A stretch of 8,016 bases of DNA from Clostridia bacterium (GCA_017381395.1 JAFOCH010000021.1:1-8016); one strand, 5' to 3'; positions 1-7,394 are shown, counted from the stretch's first letter. Numbers and translations: made by a program. The notes: a model not told the origin generated them from the sequence alone.

Positions 1-80
1 ACGGCCGATTTGATTGCATCGGGAGTCGTGCAAAAATGATTTACCGCTGAATTTATTAAATTATCATGATTGTTACTCAT
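1..80 (-). CDS. Start of an unrecognised protein, partial at window edge
   Basis: Reading leftward, an ATG at 80-78 opens a frame that stays open to the window edge (26 codons), beginning MSNNHDNLINSAVNHFCTTP. It is too short for the usual ORF cut-offs. It is supported by a purine-rich ribosome binding site, AAGGGTGA on the minus strand (92-85), four bases before the ATG, and by a TATAAT hexamer further upstream (114-109). The piece is polar, with no signal peptide or membrane segment visible. I do not recognise the family and assign no function. It diverges from the phosphoesterase gene with a 53-base gap. The remaining doubt is whether a real gene continues beyond the edge; the good translation signals favour it. 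Confidence 0.55.
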   Translation of the reverse strand, partial: MSNNHDNLINSAVNHFCTTPDAIKSA

Positions 81-108
81 AAAATCACCCTTTTAATTTT
101 TTCAATAC

Positions 109-114
109 ATTATA
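109..114 (-). promoter_or_regulatory. Candidate -10 box for the leftward edge gene
   Basis: The minus strand reads TATAAT here, a perfect match to the sigma-A -10 consensus. Transcription would start near position 102, giving a leader of about 22 bases that still contains the AAGGGTGA ribosome binding site. No good -35 box is seen at the right distance; the candidates fall inside the first codons of the divergent phosphoesterase gene and match poorly. On the plus strand, the TATGAT at 113-118 is too close to the start codon at 134 to serve as a promoter for that gene, since the transcript would miss its ribosome binding site. Confidence 0.35.
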
Positions 115-133
115 TGATACGAGGTTACACGAT

Positions 134-601
134 ATGAAAATTATTGTAATGTCCGACTCGCACGGCAAATGCGGGAATCTAATTGACATCGGACTTTCGC
201 AAAGAGGTGCCGACGCCTTTATTTTTTTAGGTGACGGGTGGCGTGACTTTGAGGATTTTTCGCTTTATTTTGATGACAAGCTCTGCATTTCGGTAAAGGG
301 AAACTGTGACCTCGGATGCAGCGCAGATAATGAAAAAATCATATTTTTAGGCGGTAAAAAGCTTTTAATCGCGCACGGACATACATTTAGCGTAAAATCG
401 GGTATTGTCGGCATGGTAGCCGAAGCAAAACGAAATGAATGCGACATTATGCTTTACGGACACACGCATATAACACATAATGAGTACCGCGACGGACTTT
501 ACATTCTCAATCCCGGCTCGGCAGGTCGCGGCGGTAAAAATAGCTACGGAATCATTGAAATCACCCCGTCAGGAATTATGACAAATATAGTTTATATTTA
601 A
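134..601 (+). CDS. YfcE/MJ0936-family metallophosphoesterase
   Basis: A 155-residue cytoplasmic calcineurin-like phosphoesterase of the short YfcE/MJ0936 type, close to the usual family length. All the metal-binding blocks are visible in order: SDSHG (D8, H10), LGDG (D34), GNCD (N57), AHGH (H81, H83) and YGHTH (H110, H112), followed by the conserved NPGSAGR segment near residue 126. These residues normally hold a two-metal centre that hydrolyses phosphodiesters. Known members act on artificial substrates such as bis-p-nitrophenyl phosphate, and the physiological substrate is generally unknown, so none is assigned. The start is chosen because the N-terminus MKIIVMSDSHG matches the family and GAGG (121-124) lies nine bases upstream. 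A terminator follows directly, so it is probably transcribed alone or as the last gene of a unit. No convincing -35/-10 pair is visible for it. Confidence 0.9.
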   Translation: MKIIVMSDSHGKCGNLIDIGLSQRGADAFIFLGDGWRDFEDFSLYFDDKLCISVKGNCDLGCSADNEKIIFLGGKKLLIAHGHTFSVKSGIVGMVAEAKRNECDIMLYGHTHITHNEYRDGLYILNPGSAGRGGKNSYGIIEITPSGIMTNIVYI

Positions 602-606
602 AAAAT

Positions 607-651
607 AATGCGAATGAGTGCTATTTTAAAGTCGCTTGTTCGCATTTTTTT
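607..651 (+). terminator. Intrinsic terminator after the phosphoesterase gene
   Basis: AATGCGAATGAG (607-618) pairs with CTTGTTCGCATT (635-646) to give a 12-bp stem with two G-U pairs and a 16-base loop. A run of seven T (645-651) forms the end of the 3' arm and the tail. It begins five bases after the phosphoesterase stop codon. The loop is long, but the uninterrupted lower stem and T-run make this a convincing rho-independent terminator. Confidence 0.8.
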
Positions 652-693
652 ATTTTTATTGGGAAAAATGCCTTTGTAAACATATCAATTTAC

Positions 694-698
694 GGAGG
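694..698 (+). promoter_or_regulatory. Ribosome binding site that fixes the phosphorylase start
   Basis: GGAGG lies six bases before the ATG at 705. It decides the start: the same frame is open back to a TTG at 636, but that codon lies inside the terminator stem of the preceding gene, has no ribosome binding site, and would add 23 residues with no family resemblance. Confidence 0.85.
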
Positions 699-704
699 CG
701 GAAA

Positions 705-3068
705 ATGAATATAAACGATAAAACAATAATTAACGAAGCCGAAATAATATCAAAAGCTCTTTTTGCAAGCGGGCTAAATGATATTACGTCAAATCAGCTT
801 CATACGGCCGTGTCGCGCTCGATTATCGCTCAAATTGCGGAACGGTGGAAGACAAGCCGCGAAAAGCAGGAAAAGACAAGATGCGCCTACTACTTTTCGG
901 CAGAATATTTGGTCGGCAGAGCTATTTATAATAACCTGCTCTGTTTAGGACTGACCGATAAAATTGATGCACTGCTTGGCGAAAAAGGTCTGTCACTTAA
1001 AGAGATGGAAAGTTGCGAGGATGCGGCACTAGGAAACGGCGGTTTAGGACGGCTTGCGGCATGCTTTTTGGACAGTGCGGCTACACTCAATCTGCCACTG
1101 ATGGGATACGGAATCAGATATAAATACGGACTGTTTAAGCAGGAAATTGAGAACGGAGAGCAGGTCGAAAAAATTGACAATTGGACACGCGGAGGTGACC
1201 CCTGGTCGATAAGGCGAGATGACCTTGCGGTTACGGTTGATTTCGGTGACCAGAGTGTGACCGCGGTAGCATATGATATGCCAATAATCGGCTATGGCAC
1301 CGACAACATCGGGACACTCAGATTATGGCAGGCAGAGCCAACCGAGCCCTTTGACTTTATGCTATTCAACGAACAGGAATATGACAAGGCACTGGACGAC
1401 AAAAACAATGCCGAAAATATTTCGCGAGTATTATATCCAAACGATACAAAAAAAGAGGGTAAAATGCTTCGTCTAAAGCAACAGTATTTTTTCACCTCTG
1501 CATCACTTCAAGATATAATAAGGCGGACTATATTCGCTCACGGTAGTATAAACGAAATCGAGAAATACGCAACCATTCAGCTTAACGACACCCACCCCGT
1601 ACTGGCAATACCCGAATTTATCCGCATTATGACCGAGATGGGAGTCACCTTTGACAATGCACTCGAAATGGCGAAAAATATATTCAATTACACCAACCAC
1701 ACTGTTATGCAGGAAGCACTCGAAAAATGGGATATGGCACTTATCGAAGAAACCCTGCCGCAAATAGCTCCGATTATAAAAAAGATTGATTCAGTGATGA
1801 AAGATGAGCTTACGGAAAGAAAAATAGACAAAAAAATCATAGACAATATTGCGATTATCAAGGATAAAACGGTGAATATGGCAAATCTCGCCGTATATGC
1901 TTCATCAGCAGTAAACGGAGTTGCCGCCATTCACACGGAAATACTGAAAACCGAGCTTCTGTCGGATTGGCATAAGATTTATCCCAACAAAATTCGAAAC
2001 AAAACAAACGGCATCACCCAGAGAAGATGGCTTCGCTTATGCAATAACGAGCTTTCGACGCTCATTACGGGGTTGCTTTCGAGCGATAAATGGGTAACCG
2101 ACACAAATGAGCTTCAGCGGCTGCACGATTTTGAAAATGATAGTGCGGTTATTGACAGCTTTATGAAAATAAAGAAGAAAAAGCGCGAACAGTTGGCGGA
2201 ATATTTGCTTGAACAAGGCGGCATAAAAATCGACCCCAACACAGTGTTTGATATTCAGATTAAACGGCTCCACGAATACAAAAGGCAATTGCTAAACGCA
2301 CTTGTGTTGCTTGCAATTTATTTCGATATAAAGGATGGCGTGATAACCGACTTTGAGCCGACAACCTTTATTTTTGCGTCAAAGGCGGCTCCGGGATACA
2401 GACGGGCAAAAGGCATAATCAAATTCATAAACGAAATAGCAAATATGATTGAAAATGATGAAGAAGTATCGAAATATATGAAAATCGTTTTCTTACCCAA
2501 CTACAACGTGACCTATGCGGAAAAATTGGTAGCTGCCGCTGACGTTTCGGTTCAAATTTCGACCGCAGGCACAGAAGCAAGCGGCACGGGAAACATGAAA
2601 ATGATGATGAATGGTGCGGTTACGCTCGGCACCTTGGACGGTGCAAACATCGAAATCGTTAATGAAGGCGGTGAGGAAAATAACTATATTTTCGGTATGA
2701 CGGTGGACACACTCAACGAAATAAAGGATGAGTACGAGCCGCGGAAATTGTATGAAAGCAATGCGAAAATCAACAGAGTGCTGAACACTTTGATCGACGG
2801 CACCTTTGACGATGGAAACAGCGGTGTTTTTAAAGAAATATTCGATTCGCTACTCACTGATTCGGAATATGAAAGAGCTGATAAATACTATCTGTTGCTT
2901 GATTTCACCACCTTCTACGAAGCACGAATGAAGCTAAACCGCGACGTGAAAAATCAAATAGAATTCTCTAAAAAGGGATTTATCAACCTCGCTTCAAGCG
3001 GCAAATTTTCGTCCGACAGAACCATTAGCGAATACGTAAGTGACATTTGGAAAATATCCGAGATATAA
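705..3068 (+). CDS. glgP: Glycogen/starch/alpha-glucan phosphorylase (GT35)
   Basis: A 787-residue pyridoxal-phosphate enzyme that releases glucose-1-phosphate from the non-reducing ends of alpha-1,4-glucans (glycogen, maltodextrins) in the cytoplasm. Family blocks run in order along the full length: YFSAEYLVGR, GNGGLGRLAACFLDS, IRYKYGLF, IQLNDTHP, YTNHTVMQEALEKW, NKTNGITQRRWL, the IKRLHEYKRQ segment, and the PLP signature EASGTGNMK, whose cofactor lysine is K632. The length is typical of bacterial GlgP/MalP and I see no frameshift. It sits alone between two terminators. The converging malto-oligosaccharide operon, with malQ, suggests it degrades imported or MalQ-extended dextrins as well as stored glycogen. 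No glycogen synthesis genes are in the window, so GlgP versus MalP is not settled by context. No convincing promoter hexamers are seen in the 53 bases upstream. Confidence 0.95.
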   Translation: MNINDKTIINEAEIISKALFASGLNDITSNQLHTAVSRSIIAQIAERWKTSREKQEKTRCAYYFSAEYLVGRAIYNNLLCLGLTDKIDALLGEKGLSLKEMESCEDAALGNGGLGRLAACFLDSAATLNLPLMGYGIRYKYGLFKQEIENGEQVEKIDNWTRGGDPWSIRRDDLAVTVDFGDQSVTAVAYDMPIIGYGTDNIGTLRLWQAEPTEPFDFMLFNEQEYDKALDDKNNAENISRVLYPNDTKKEGKMLRLKQQYFFTSASLQDIIRRTIFAHGSINEIEKYATIQLNDTHPVLAIPEFIRIMTEMGVTFDNALEMAKNIFNYTNHTVMQEALEKWDMALIEETLPQIAPIIKKIDSVMKDELTERKIDKKIIDNIAIIKDKTVNMANLAVYASSAVNGVAAIHTEILKTELLSDWHKIYPNKIRNKTNGITQRRWLRLCNNELSTLITGLLSSDKWVTDTNELQRLHDFENDSAVIDSFMKIKKKKREQLAEYLLEQGGIKIDPNTVFDIQIKRLHEYKRQLLNALVLLAIYFDIKDGVITDFEPTTFIFASKAAPGYRRAKGIIKFINEIANMIENDEEVSKYMKIVFLPNYNVTYAEKLVAAADVSVQISTAGTEASGTGNMKMMMNGAVTLGTLDGANIEIVNEGGEENNYIFGMTVDTLNEIKDEYEPRKLYESNAKINRVLNTLIDGTFDDGNSGVFKEIFDSLLTDSEYERADKYYLLLDFTTFYEARMKLNRDVKNQIEFSKKGFINLASSGKFSSDRTISEYVSDIWKISEI

Positions 3069-3069
3069 C

Positions 3070-3116
3070 AAAAAAGCTTCTGCTCGGGGCATACCGCCCT
3101 TTGCAGAAGCTTTTTT
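3070..3116. terminator. Bidirectional intrinsic terminator between convergent genes
   Basis: AAAAAAGCTTCTGC (3070-3083) pairs perfectly with GCAGAAGCTTTTTT (3103-3116), a 14-bp stem. Inside the 19-base loop a further GGGC/GCCC pairing is possible. The T-run at 3111-3117 serves the rightward phosphorylase gene, which ends two bases earlier. The A-run at 3070-3075 becomes a U-tail for the leftward lipoprotein gene, which ends at 3129. One element therefore closes both converging transcription units. Confidence 0.9.
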
Positions 3117-3128
3117 TAATTCATATTA

Positions 3129-3605
3129 TTACAGCCAATCCTCAGCTGTTTCGATTCCGTCGATTACAGTCTGTGTTCCGGATGAAGCCGAATCACTCGG
3201 CTTTGTTGAGCTTGTGTCTTCGTTATTGCTCGATGCGTTACTTTCGGGATTACTTCCCGAAGCGACGTTTGACGAGGTCGACGAATTAACATTGCTTGAC
3301 GATGATTCGAACGGCCCTTTTATTTGCGATGACGTTTCCTTATCACCGCTACCCTGAATAATGGTTGTCGGCTTTTTATTAGTATCGATTACAGTTTCGT
3401 TGCCGTCCTTATCGGTGATGGTGATTTCGCCGGTTTGGTTGTCAATTTCGACCTTGTCTCCGTTATTGGTATCAGCGATAACCTCGCCATCCTCATCCTT
3501 TAAAATAATCTGACTGGAAGCTGAATCGGCGTCGCCGCCCGAACATGAGCAAAGCGCACCCATTAAGCATAACACTGCCAAAATAATTGCAACTATTTTT
3601 TTCAT
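3129..3605 (-). CDS. Ser/Asn-rich surface lipoprotein, function unknown
   Basis: A 158-residue predicted lipoprotein. Residues 1-20 form a signal peptide (MKKIVAIILAVLCLMG...) ending in the lipobox LCSC, so C21 is the likely lipidated cysteine and the protein should be anchored on the outer face of the membrane. Residues 33-83 are an acidic stretch of alternating hydrophobic and Asp/Gly/Asn-rich segments (for example VEIDNQTGEITITDKDGNE) that could form a small beta structure. Residues 101-143 are low complexity: 29 of 43 are Ser, Asn or Thr, like a wall-spanning linker. It ends TVIDGIETAEDWL. No catalytic or binding motif is seen and I do not recognise a family. GGGGGA lies four bases before the ATG. 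It follows the metal-regulator gene by 21 bases and is probably co-transcribed with it; the bidirectional hairpin ends the unit. Confidence 0.75.
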   Translation of the reverse strand: MKKIVAIILAVLCLMGALCSCSGGDADSASSQIILKDEDGEVIADTNNGDKVEIDNQTGEITITDKDGNETVIDTNKKPTTIIQGSGDKETSSQIKGPFESSSSNVNSSTSSNVASGSNPESNASSNNEDTSSTKPSDSASSGTQTVIDGIETAEDWL

Positions 3606-3626
3606 AATGTCCCCCGATATGTAAAA

Positions 3627-3989
3627 TTATTTTTCGATAAACCGCTTTATCGCCGAAAGAGATTCATCGCTTATGTCGTGTTCCATTTTACAAGCATCCT
3701 CGGATGCAGTTTCTTTATTCACGCCAAGGCGGATAAGAAACTCGGTCAAAACATTATGACGCTCATAAATTTTGTACGCTACTGAATATCCTTCTTCGGT
3801 AAGAGAGAGGTGTCCGTCGCTATTCGCGATAACATAGCCGCCACTTTTTAACAAGCTAATAGCGCGGCTTACGCTCGGCTTTGAAAAGCCCATATGCTCG
3901 CAAATATCAATCGAGCGGACATTCCCAATCTTTTTTGACAAAACCAAGATGGTCTCAAGATACATTTCGCCTGATTCCTGTAAATGCAT
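3627..3989 (-). CDS. DtxR/MntR-family metal-dependent transcriptional regulator
   Basis: A 120-residue repressor-like protein. Residues 1-67 are a winged helix-turn-helix that aligns with MntR/DtxR (EMYLETILVLSK, then recognition-helix region GFSKPSVSRAISLL). Residues 70-120 match the helical dimerization and metal domain (ERHNVLTEFLIRLGV, EDACKMEHDISDES). It is shorter than MntR (about 142) and lacks the SH3/FeoA-like third domain of DtxR (about 226). Aligned by eye, the ligands M9, C100, E103 and H104 correspond to the DtxR iron-site residues M10, C102, E105 and H106. MntR has Asp at the first position. H78 matches DtxR H79, but the partners E83 and H98 of DtxR appear as T82 and S96. This favours an Fe(II)-type rather than Mn(II)-type sensor, which is inference. 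GGGGG (3997-4001) precedes the ATG by seven bases. No metal transporter gene is nearby and no DtxR- or MntR-box palindrome is visible, so its target is unknown. Confidence 0.88.
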   Translation of the reverse strand: MHLQESGEMYLETILVLSKKIGNVRSIDICEHMGFSKPSVSRAISLLKSGGYVIANSDGHLSLTEEGYSVAYKIYERHNVLTEFLIRLGVNKETASEDACKMEHDISDESLSAIKRFIEK

Positions 3990-4020
3990 ATTAAGACCCC
4001 CTTTTTTATCAACTTTAAAT

Positions 4021-4049
4021 AAAATACCACATTATTATATTTTTTTCAA
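4021..4049 (-). promoter_or_regulatory. Candidate sigma-A promoter for the regulator-lipoprotein pair
   Basis: On the minus strand TTGAAA (4049-4044) is followed after 17 bases by TATTTT (4026-4021). Transcription would begin near 4014, with a leader of about 25 bases holding the GGGGG ribosome binding site. The -10 match is only 4 of 6. A perfect TATAAT lies at 4039-4034, but its -35 would be a weak CCGACA inside the malQ end. The region is strongly AT-rich, so chance matches are likely. No terminator hairpin separates malQ from this gene, so read-through from the sugar operon is also possible. Confidence 0.4.
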
Positions 4050-4050
4050 G

Positions 4051-5577
4051 TTATTTGTCGGCTTTAATTTCGTCGGATTCGGCACACTCTATCTCCGAAA
4101 GAGGCAAGCGACAATAAATTTTTGTATTATCATATATAATTCCGGCAAGCCAATCATTTATACAAGCGCCGTCAATACGCCACTGCCAGTTACCACCGAG
4201 GGTGGATGGCTCGTTCATTCGAGCTTCGCTTGACAGTCCCATAAAGTCCTGCATCATCATAATCGCAGTATCGGCAGGACTTGCCCACGCAGTTTTCATC
4301 ATTATCCAGTTAAATCCGTCGTTATCATTGACGTGCATATACTGACGGGCATACTTAACGTCGGTCGGTGCCGCCGTTTTTGTCCAGCCCATTATAGTAT
4401 CGTTGTCGTGTGTACCCGTATAAACGACACAGTTTTTGTCATAAGAATGGGGCAGATAATCGCTCTCTTCCCTACTGTCAAAGGCAAACTGTAAAACCTT
4501 CATTCCGGGGAATCCTGAATCTTTAAGTAATTTTCGTACGTCCTCGGTAAGATAGCCCAGATCCTCCGCGATAATGGGTAGGTCACCACAATTTTTCTTT
4601 ATCGCGTTGAAAAGCTTCATTCCGGGACCCTTTTTCCAAACGCCATCGATAGCCGTTTTTGCTTCGTAAGGAATGCAATAATATGCCTCAAAGCCGCGGA
4701 AATGGTCGATTCTAAGGGTATCGAAAACCTTAAACGCGAACGAAATCCTCTTGCACCACCAGGAAAAGTCCTCCTTCTCCATTCGCGGCCAATTATAAAG
4801 CGGATTTCCCCACAGCTGACCGTCCTCGGAAAAAGCGTCAGGCGGACAACCTGCAACCTCGGTGGGATTGCCGTTTTTATCAAGTAAAAACTGATCAGGT
4901 CGCGACCAAACATCAGCGCTATCGGCCGAAACGTAAATTGGCATATCACCGATAATTTTCAGTCCCAGAGAATTGACGTATTCCTTTAAGGCACTCCACT
5001 GCTTAAAGCACAGATACTGCTGCATTTTATAGAAGCCGATTGCATTGCTATACTTTTCGGTTGCCTTTTCGATGCTATCCTTATCGCGAAGTTTGAGTCC
5101 TTTTTCCCACGCGTTCCAGACGATTCCCTTATTGGCATCCTTTATTGCCATAAACAAGGCGTAATCATCAAGCCAAAAGCTGTTTTCCGCGCAAAAGTCG
5201 GCATAGTCGGCGGGTAATTTTTTCTTAAATCGGGTATATGCTTTTTTCAGCACCTTATATCGATTATTATAAATAATTTCGTAATCAACCTTTGATATAT
5301 CATTGCCCCAGTTGATTGTTTGATATTCCTCGGGCTTTAAGAGACCGTCGCCTGCAAGCATATCAAGGTCGATAAAATACGGGTTTATCGCAAAGGCGGA
5401 AAATGACTGATAAGGAGAATCTCCATATGAGGTCGGGCAAATGGGCAAAATTTGCCAATAAGACTGCCCCGCCTTTTTCAAAAAACCAGCAAATCGGTAT
5501 GCTTCCTTTCCAAAGGTGCCGATTCCGTAGCGTGACGGTAATGACGAAATATGCATCAGTATTCCGCTCGACCTCAT
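4051..5577 (-). CDS. malQ: 4-alpha-glucanotransferase (amylomaltase, GH77)
   Basis: A 508-residue cytoplasmic enzyme that transfers alpha-1,4-glucan segments between maltodextrins, releasing glucose and building longer chains. Length and motifs match the compact bacterial/plant-type GH77 amylomaltases rather than the longer E. coli MalQ. The N-terminus RSSGILMHISSLPSRYGIG and the SPYQSFSAFA block (54-63) are typical. The catalytic residues can be placed by motif: nucleophile D291 in LRIDHFRGFEAYY, acid/base E338 in PIIAEDLGYLT, and transition-state aspartate D391 in YTGTHDNDT. I64 stands in SAFAINPYFI where many members have Gly, a minor variation. AAAGGAGAG lies a few bases before the ATG. 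It follows the second permease by 42 bases with no terminator between, so it is probably the distal gene of the sugar-uptake operon, handling imported malto-oligosaccharides together with a phosphorylase. Confidence 0.95.
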   Translation of the reverse strand: MRSSGILMHISSLPSRYGIGTFGKEAYRFAGFLKKAGQSYWQILPICPTSYGDSPYQSFSAFAINPYFIDLDMLAGDGLLKPEEYQTINWGNDISKVDYEIIYNNRYKVLKKAYTRFKKKLPADYADFCAENSFWLDDYALFMAIKDANKGIVWNAWEKGLKLRDKDSIEKATEKYSNAIGFYKMQQYLCFKQWSALKEYVNSLGLKIIGDMPIYVSADSADVWSRPDQFLLDKNGNPTEVAGCPPDAFSEDGQLWGNPLYNWPRMEKEDFSWWCKRISFAFKVFDTLRIDHFRGFEAYYCIPYEAKTAIDGVWKKGPGMKLFNAIKKNCGDLPIIAEDLGYLTEDVRKLLKDSGFPGMKVLQFAFDSREESDYLPHSYDKNCVVYTGTHDNDTIMGWTKTAAPTDVKYARQYMHVNDNDGFNWIMMKTAWASPADTAIMMMQDFMGLSSEARMNEPSTLGGNWQWRIDGACINDWLAGIIYDNTKIYCRLPLSEIECAESDEIKADK

Positions 5578-5619
5578 ATTATTCTCTCCTTTAAATCTTT
5601 TTTATATCCTTTATGGGTA

Positions 5620-6486
5620 TTATCCCTTTACCGCTCCTGCCATAACGCCCTTAATAATATGCTTCTGGCAAATTGCGTAGAAAATTATAATAGGAATGAC
5701 GCTCAATACAATGAGTGCCATTGTTGCACCAAGGTCAACCGCACCGTAGCTTCCCTGCAGGTACTGAATATGAATAGGAATTGTCATATACAGCTTTCTG
5801 TCGAGGACAAGGTACGGCAGCAAATAGTCATTCCAAATCCACATTATTTCGAGTATTCCTACCGAAATAATTGTAGGTCTCATTATCGGCAGTACAACCT
5901 GGAAAAAGGTTCTTATCGGGCCGCAGCCGTCGATACTTGCCGCTTCCTCAACCGAAAGTGGCATCGACTTTACAAAGCCGCTAAACATAAATACCGCCAA
6001 TCCTGCGCCAAAGCCAAGGTAAATTATTGGTATGGTATAGGGCGTATTCAAATTCAGCGTGTCAGCCGTTTTTTACAGGGTGAACATTACCATTTGGAAT
6101 GGTACTACCATCGAAAATACGCAAAGGTAATAAACAACCTTGCAAATGAAATTATCAACGCGGGATAAATACCATGCGCACATTGAAGTACACAATAGTA
6201 TCAGTATAGTTGATAAAATCGTGATTGTAAAGGAGTAAAATACCGAATTAAAAAACGGATAGTTACCAAAGGTCATTCCCTTTATATAATTATTAAATCC
6301 TGCAAAGGACATTGCATTCGGAAGCTCGAAGGTTGTCGAGTTTACGTACTCGTTGAACTTAAACGAATTCATCAAAACGACAAGCACAGGAAGTACATAA
6401 ATTAACGAAATTGCAGAAAAGACTATCGTCAAAATAATATTTGACGGTTTATTCTTTTTATCAAGAGTAAAATCTTTTGATTTCAT
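5620..6486 (-). pseudogene. CUT1 sugar ABC permease, MalG-like, broken by in-frame stop
   Basis: Inner-membrane permease of a carbohydrate ABC importer (MalG/GanQ/LacG type), full length at 288 codons but interrupted at codon 138 by TAA (6075-6073). The sequence before the stop (VVYYLCVFSMVVPFQMVMFTL) continues in the same frame after it (KTADTLNLNTPYTIPIIYLGFGAGLAVFMFSGFVKS), as in intact homologues, so this is a single-base nonsense change rather than a frameshift. The downstream half carries the coupling loop VEEAASIDGCGPIRTFFQVVLP (about 179-200) and the typical C-terminus GVMAGAVKG. The upstream product of 137 residues would lack that loop. The only near start for the second half is a TTG at 6051 without a ribosome binding site. 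The true start MKSKDF follows AGGGAGG (6494-6500) and overlaps the previous stop as ATGA. It is either a natural null allele, a strain mixture or a base-call error. Confidence 0.85.
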
Positions 6487-7373
6487 TGCTGTACCTCCCT
6501 CTTTCTGGTGAAGCGAAGCTGAATAAGTGCAATTGCCGCAACTAAAATAAAGAACAGCACAGCCTTTGCCTGGCCTACGCCTCGCCAATTTGCGTTAGTA
6601 TAGAACGTGTTATAAATATTCAGCGCAATCATTTCGGTTTGTTTAATTGCGCCCTCTGCCGTAAAGGCAATAGGTGCTCCGTTTGTAAGAGCAAGGTTCT
6701 GGTCAAATAGCTTAAATGAATTGGTGAGTGTCAAAAACGTACAAATCGTGATTGAGGGCATAACAGTCGGTATGGTGATATTTTTAAGCACCTGCCAGCC
6801 GTTTGCTCCGTCAATTTTTGCCGCTTCGTTGAGCTCCTCGGGCACGCTTTGCAGTCCGGCGATATAAATAATCATCATATATCCTATCTGCTGCCAAGCC
6901 ATTAGAATTATAAGTCCCCAGAAGCCGAAACGGCTATCAAGTACAATACTTGTTCCGTAGTTTCTCAAAATGCCATCGAAAATCATTTGCCAAATATAGC
7001 CGAGAACGATACCGCCAATAAGGTTTGGCATAAAGAATACCGTTCTGAATGTATTTGATCCTCTGATTCCGCGTGTGAGCACGTAAGCAACCATAAATGC
7101 GAATAGGTTGATTACAATAACCGATACCAAGGTGAAAAGTGCCGTGTACCAAAACGCATGGAAAAAGCCCTCGTCGTTAAACGCTTTTATATAGTTTTCG
7201 AGTCCGACCCATTTTGCGTCACTGGTCGTTCTGAAGGTGCAGAACGAAAGGTATATACCCTTGATAAACGGATACAAAAAACCGATTATGAAGGCAGCAA
7301 GGGTCGGCAAAACAAATATTGGAAAATATGCTCGAAGAGGATTTAATCTTTTTATTCTTTTTCTATCTTTCAT
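6483..7373 (-). CDS. CUT1 sugar ABC transporter permease, MalF/UgpA-like
   Basis: A 296-residue membrane permease of a binding-protein-dependent carbohydrate importer. Hydrophobic segments suggest six transmembrane helices, roughly at 14-37, 74-98, 110-131, 153-174, 203-222 and 270-286. The ATPase-coupling EAA loop is clear: EELNEAAKIDGANGWQVLKNITIP (179-202). The start at MKDRKRIKRLN is preferred over an upstream ATG at 7424, because AGGAG (7386-7382) sits eight bases before it and the extra 17 residues would cross the intercistronic hairpin. The stop overlaps the next permease start by four bases (ATGA), which implies translational coupling of the two half-channels, as is normal for heterodimeric MalF-MalG pairs. 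No signs of damage are seen. The substrate is inferred from the neighbouring malQ to be malto-oligosaccharide; the permease sequence alone does not settle it. Confidence 0.93.
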   Translation of the reverse strand: MKDRKRIKRLNPLRAYFPIFVLPTLAAFIIGFLYPFIKGIYLSFCTFRTTSDAKWVGLENYIKAFNDEGFFHAFWYTALFTLVSVIVINLFAFMVAYVLTRGIRGSNTFRTVFFMPNLIGGIVLGYIWQMIFDGILRNYGTSIVLDSRFGFWGLIILMAWQQIGYMMIIYIAGLQSVPEELNEAAKIDGANGWQVLKNITIPTVMPSITICTFLTLTNSFKLFDQNLALTNGAPIAFTAEGAIKQTEMIALNIYNTFYTNANWRGVGQAKAVLFFILVAAIALIQLRFTRKREVQQ

Positions 7374-7394
7374 AGTCGATTCTCCTATACCAAA

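Noticed and set aside
676..693. Inverted repeat GTAAA-N8-TTTAC just before the phosphorylase ribosome binding site, as a possible operator
   Set aside because: The arms are only five bases in AT-rich DNA and the centre does not match LacI-family or catabolite-repression operators; chance is the simpler explanation.
636..704. Possible 23-residue N-terminal extension of the phosphorylase from a TTG
   Set aside because: It begins inside the terminator stem of the previous gene, lacks a ribosome binding site and does not resemble the family N-terminus; GGAGG and ATG at 705 are clearly better.
3040..3357. Plus-strand open frames of 80 to 105 codons over the convergent region
   Set aside because: They run through the bidirectional terminator and antisense to the lipoprotein. 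The repeated Ser/Asp codons of that gene create the open frames; no translation signals are present.
4011..4050. Terminator between malQ and the metal regulator
   Set aside because: The region is AT-rich with T-runs but has no GC-containing hairpin able to act as a stem.
6051..6075. Programmed frameshift or recoding at the A-run after the internal stop of the permease
   Set aside because: The reading frame is the same on both sides, so no frameshift is needed. No recoding structure is evident next to the stop and TAA is the standard stop codon in this window.
5551..6168. Long open frame (205 codons) on the plus strand
   Set aside because: It lies antisense across the second permease and the malQ start. 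Its product (rich in Tyr, His, Arg, Asn) has no recognisable domain and no ribosome binding site precedes it. The permease coding on the other strand explains the open frame.
6373..6588. Upstream extension of the second permease (34 extra residues from an ATG at 6588)
   Set aside because: The extra residues overlap the end of the first permease in another frame and are not permease-like; the ATG at 6486 has a good AGGGAGG and the classic ATGA overlap.
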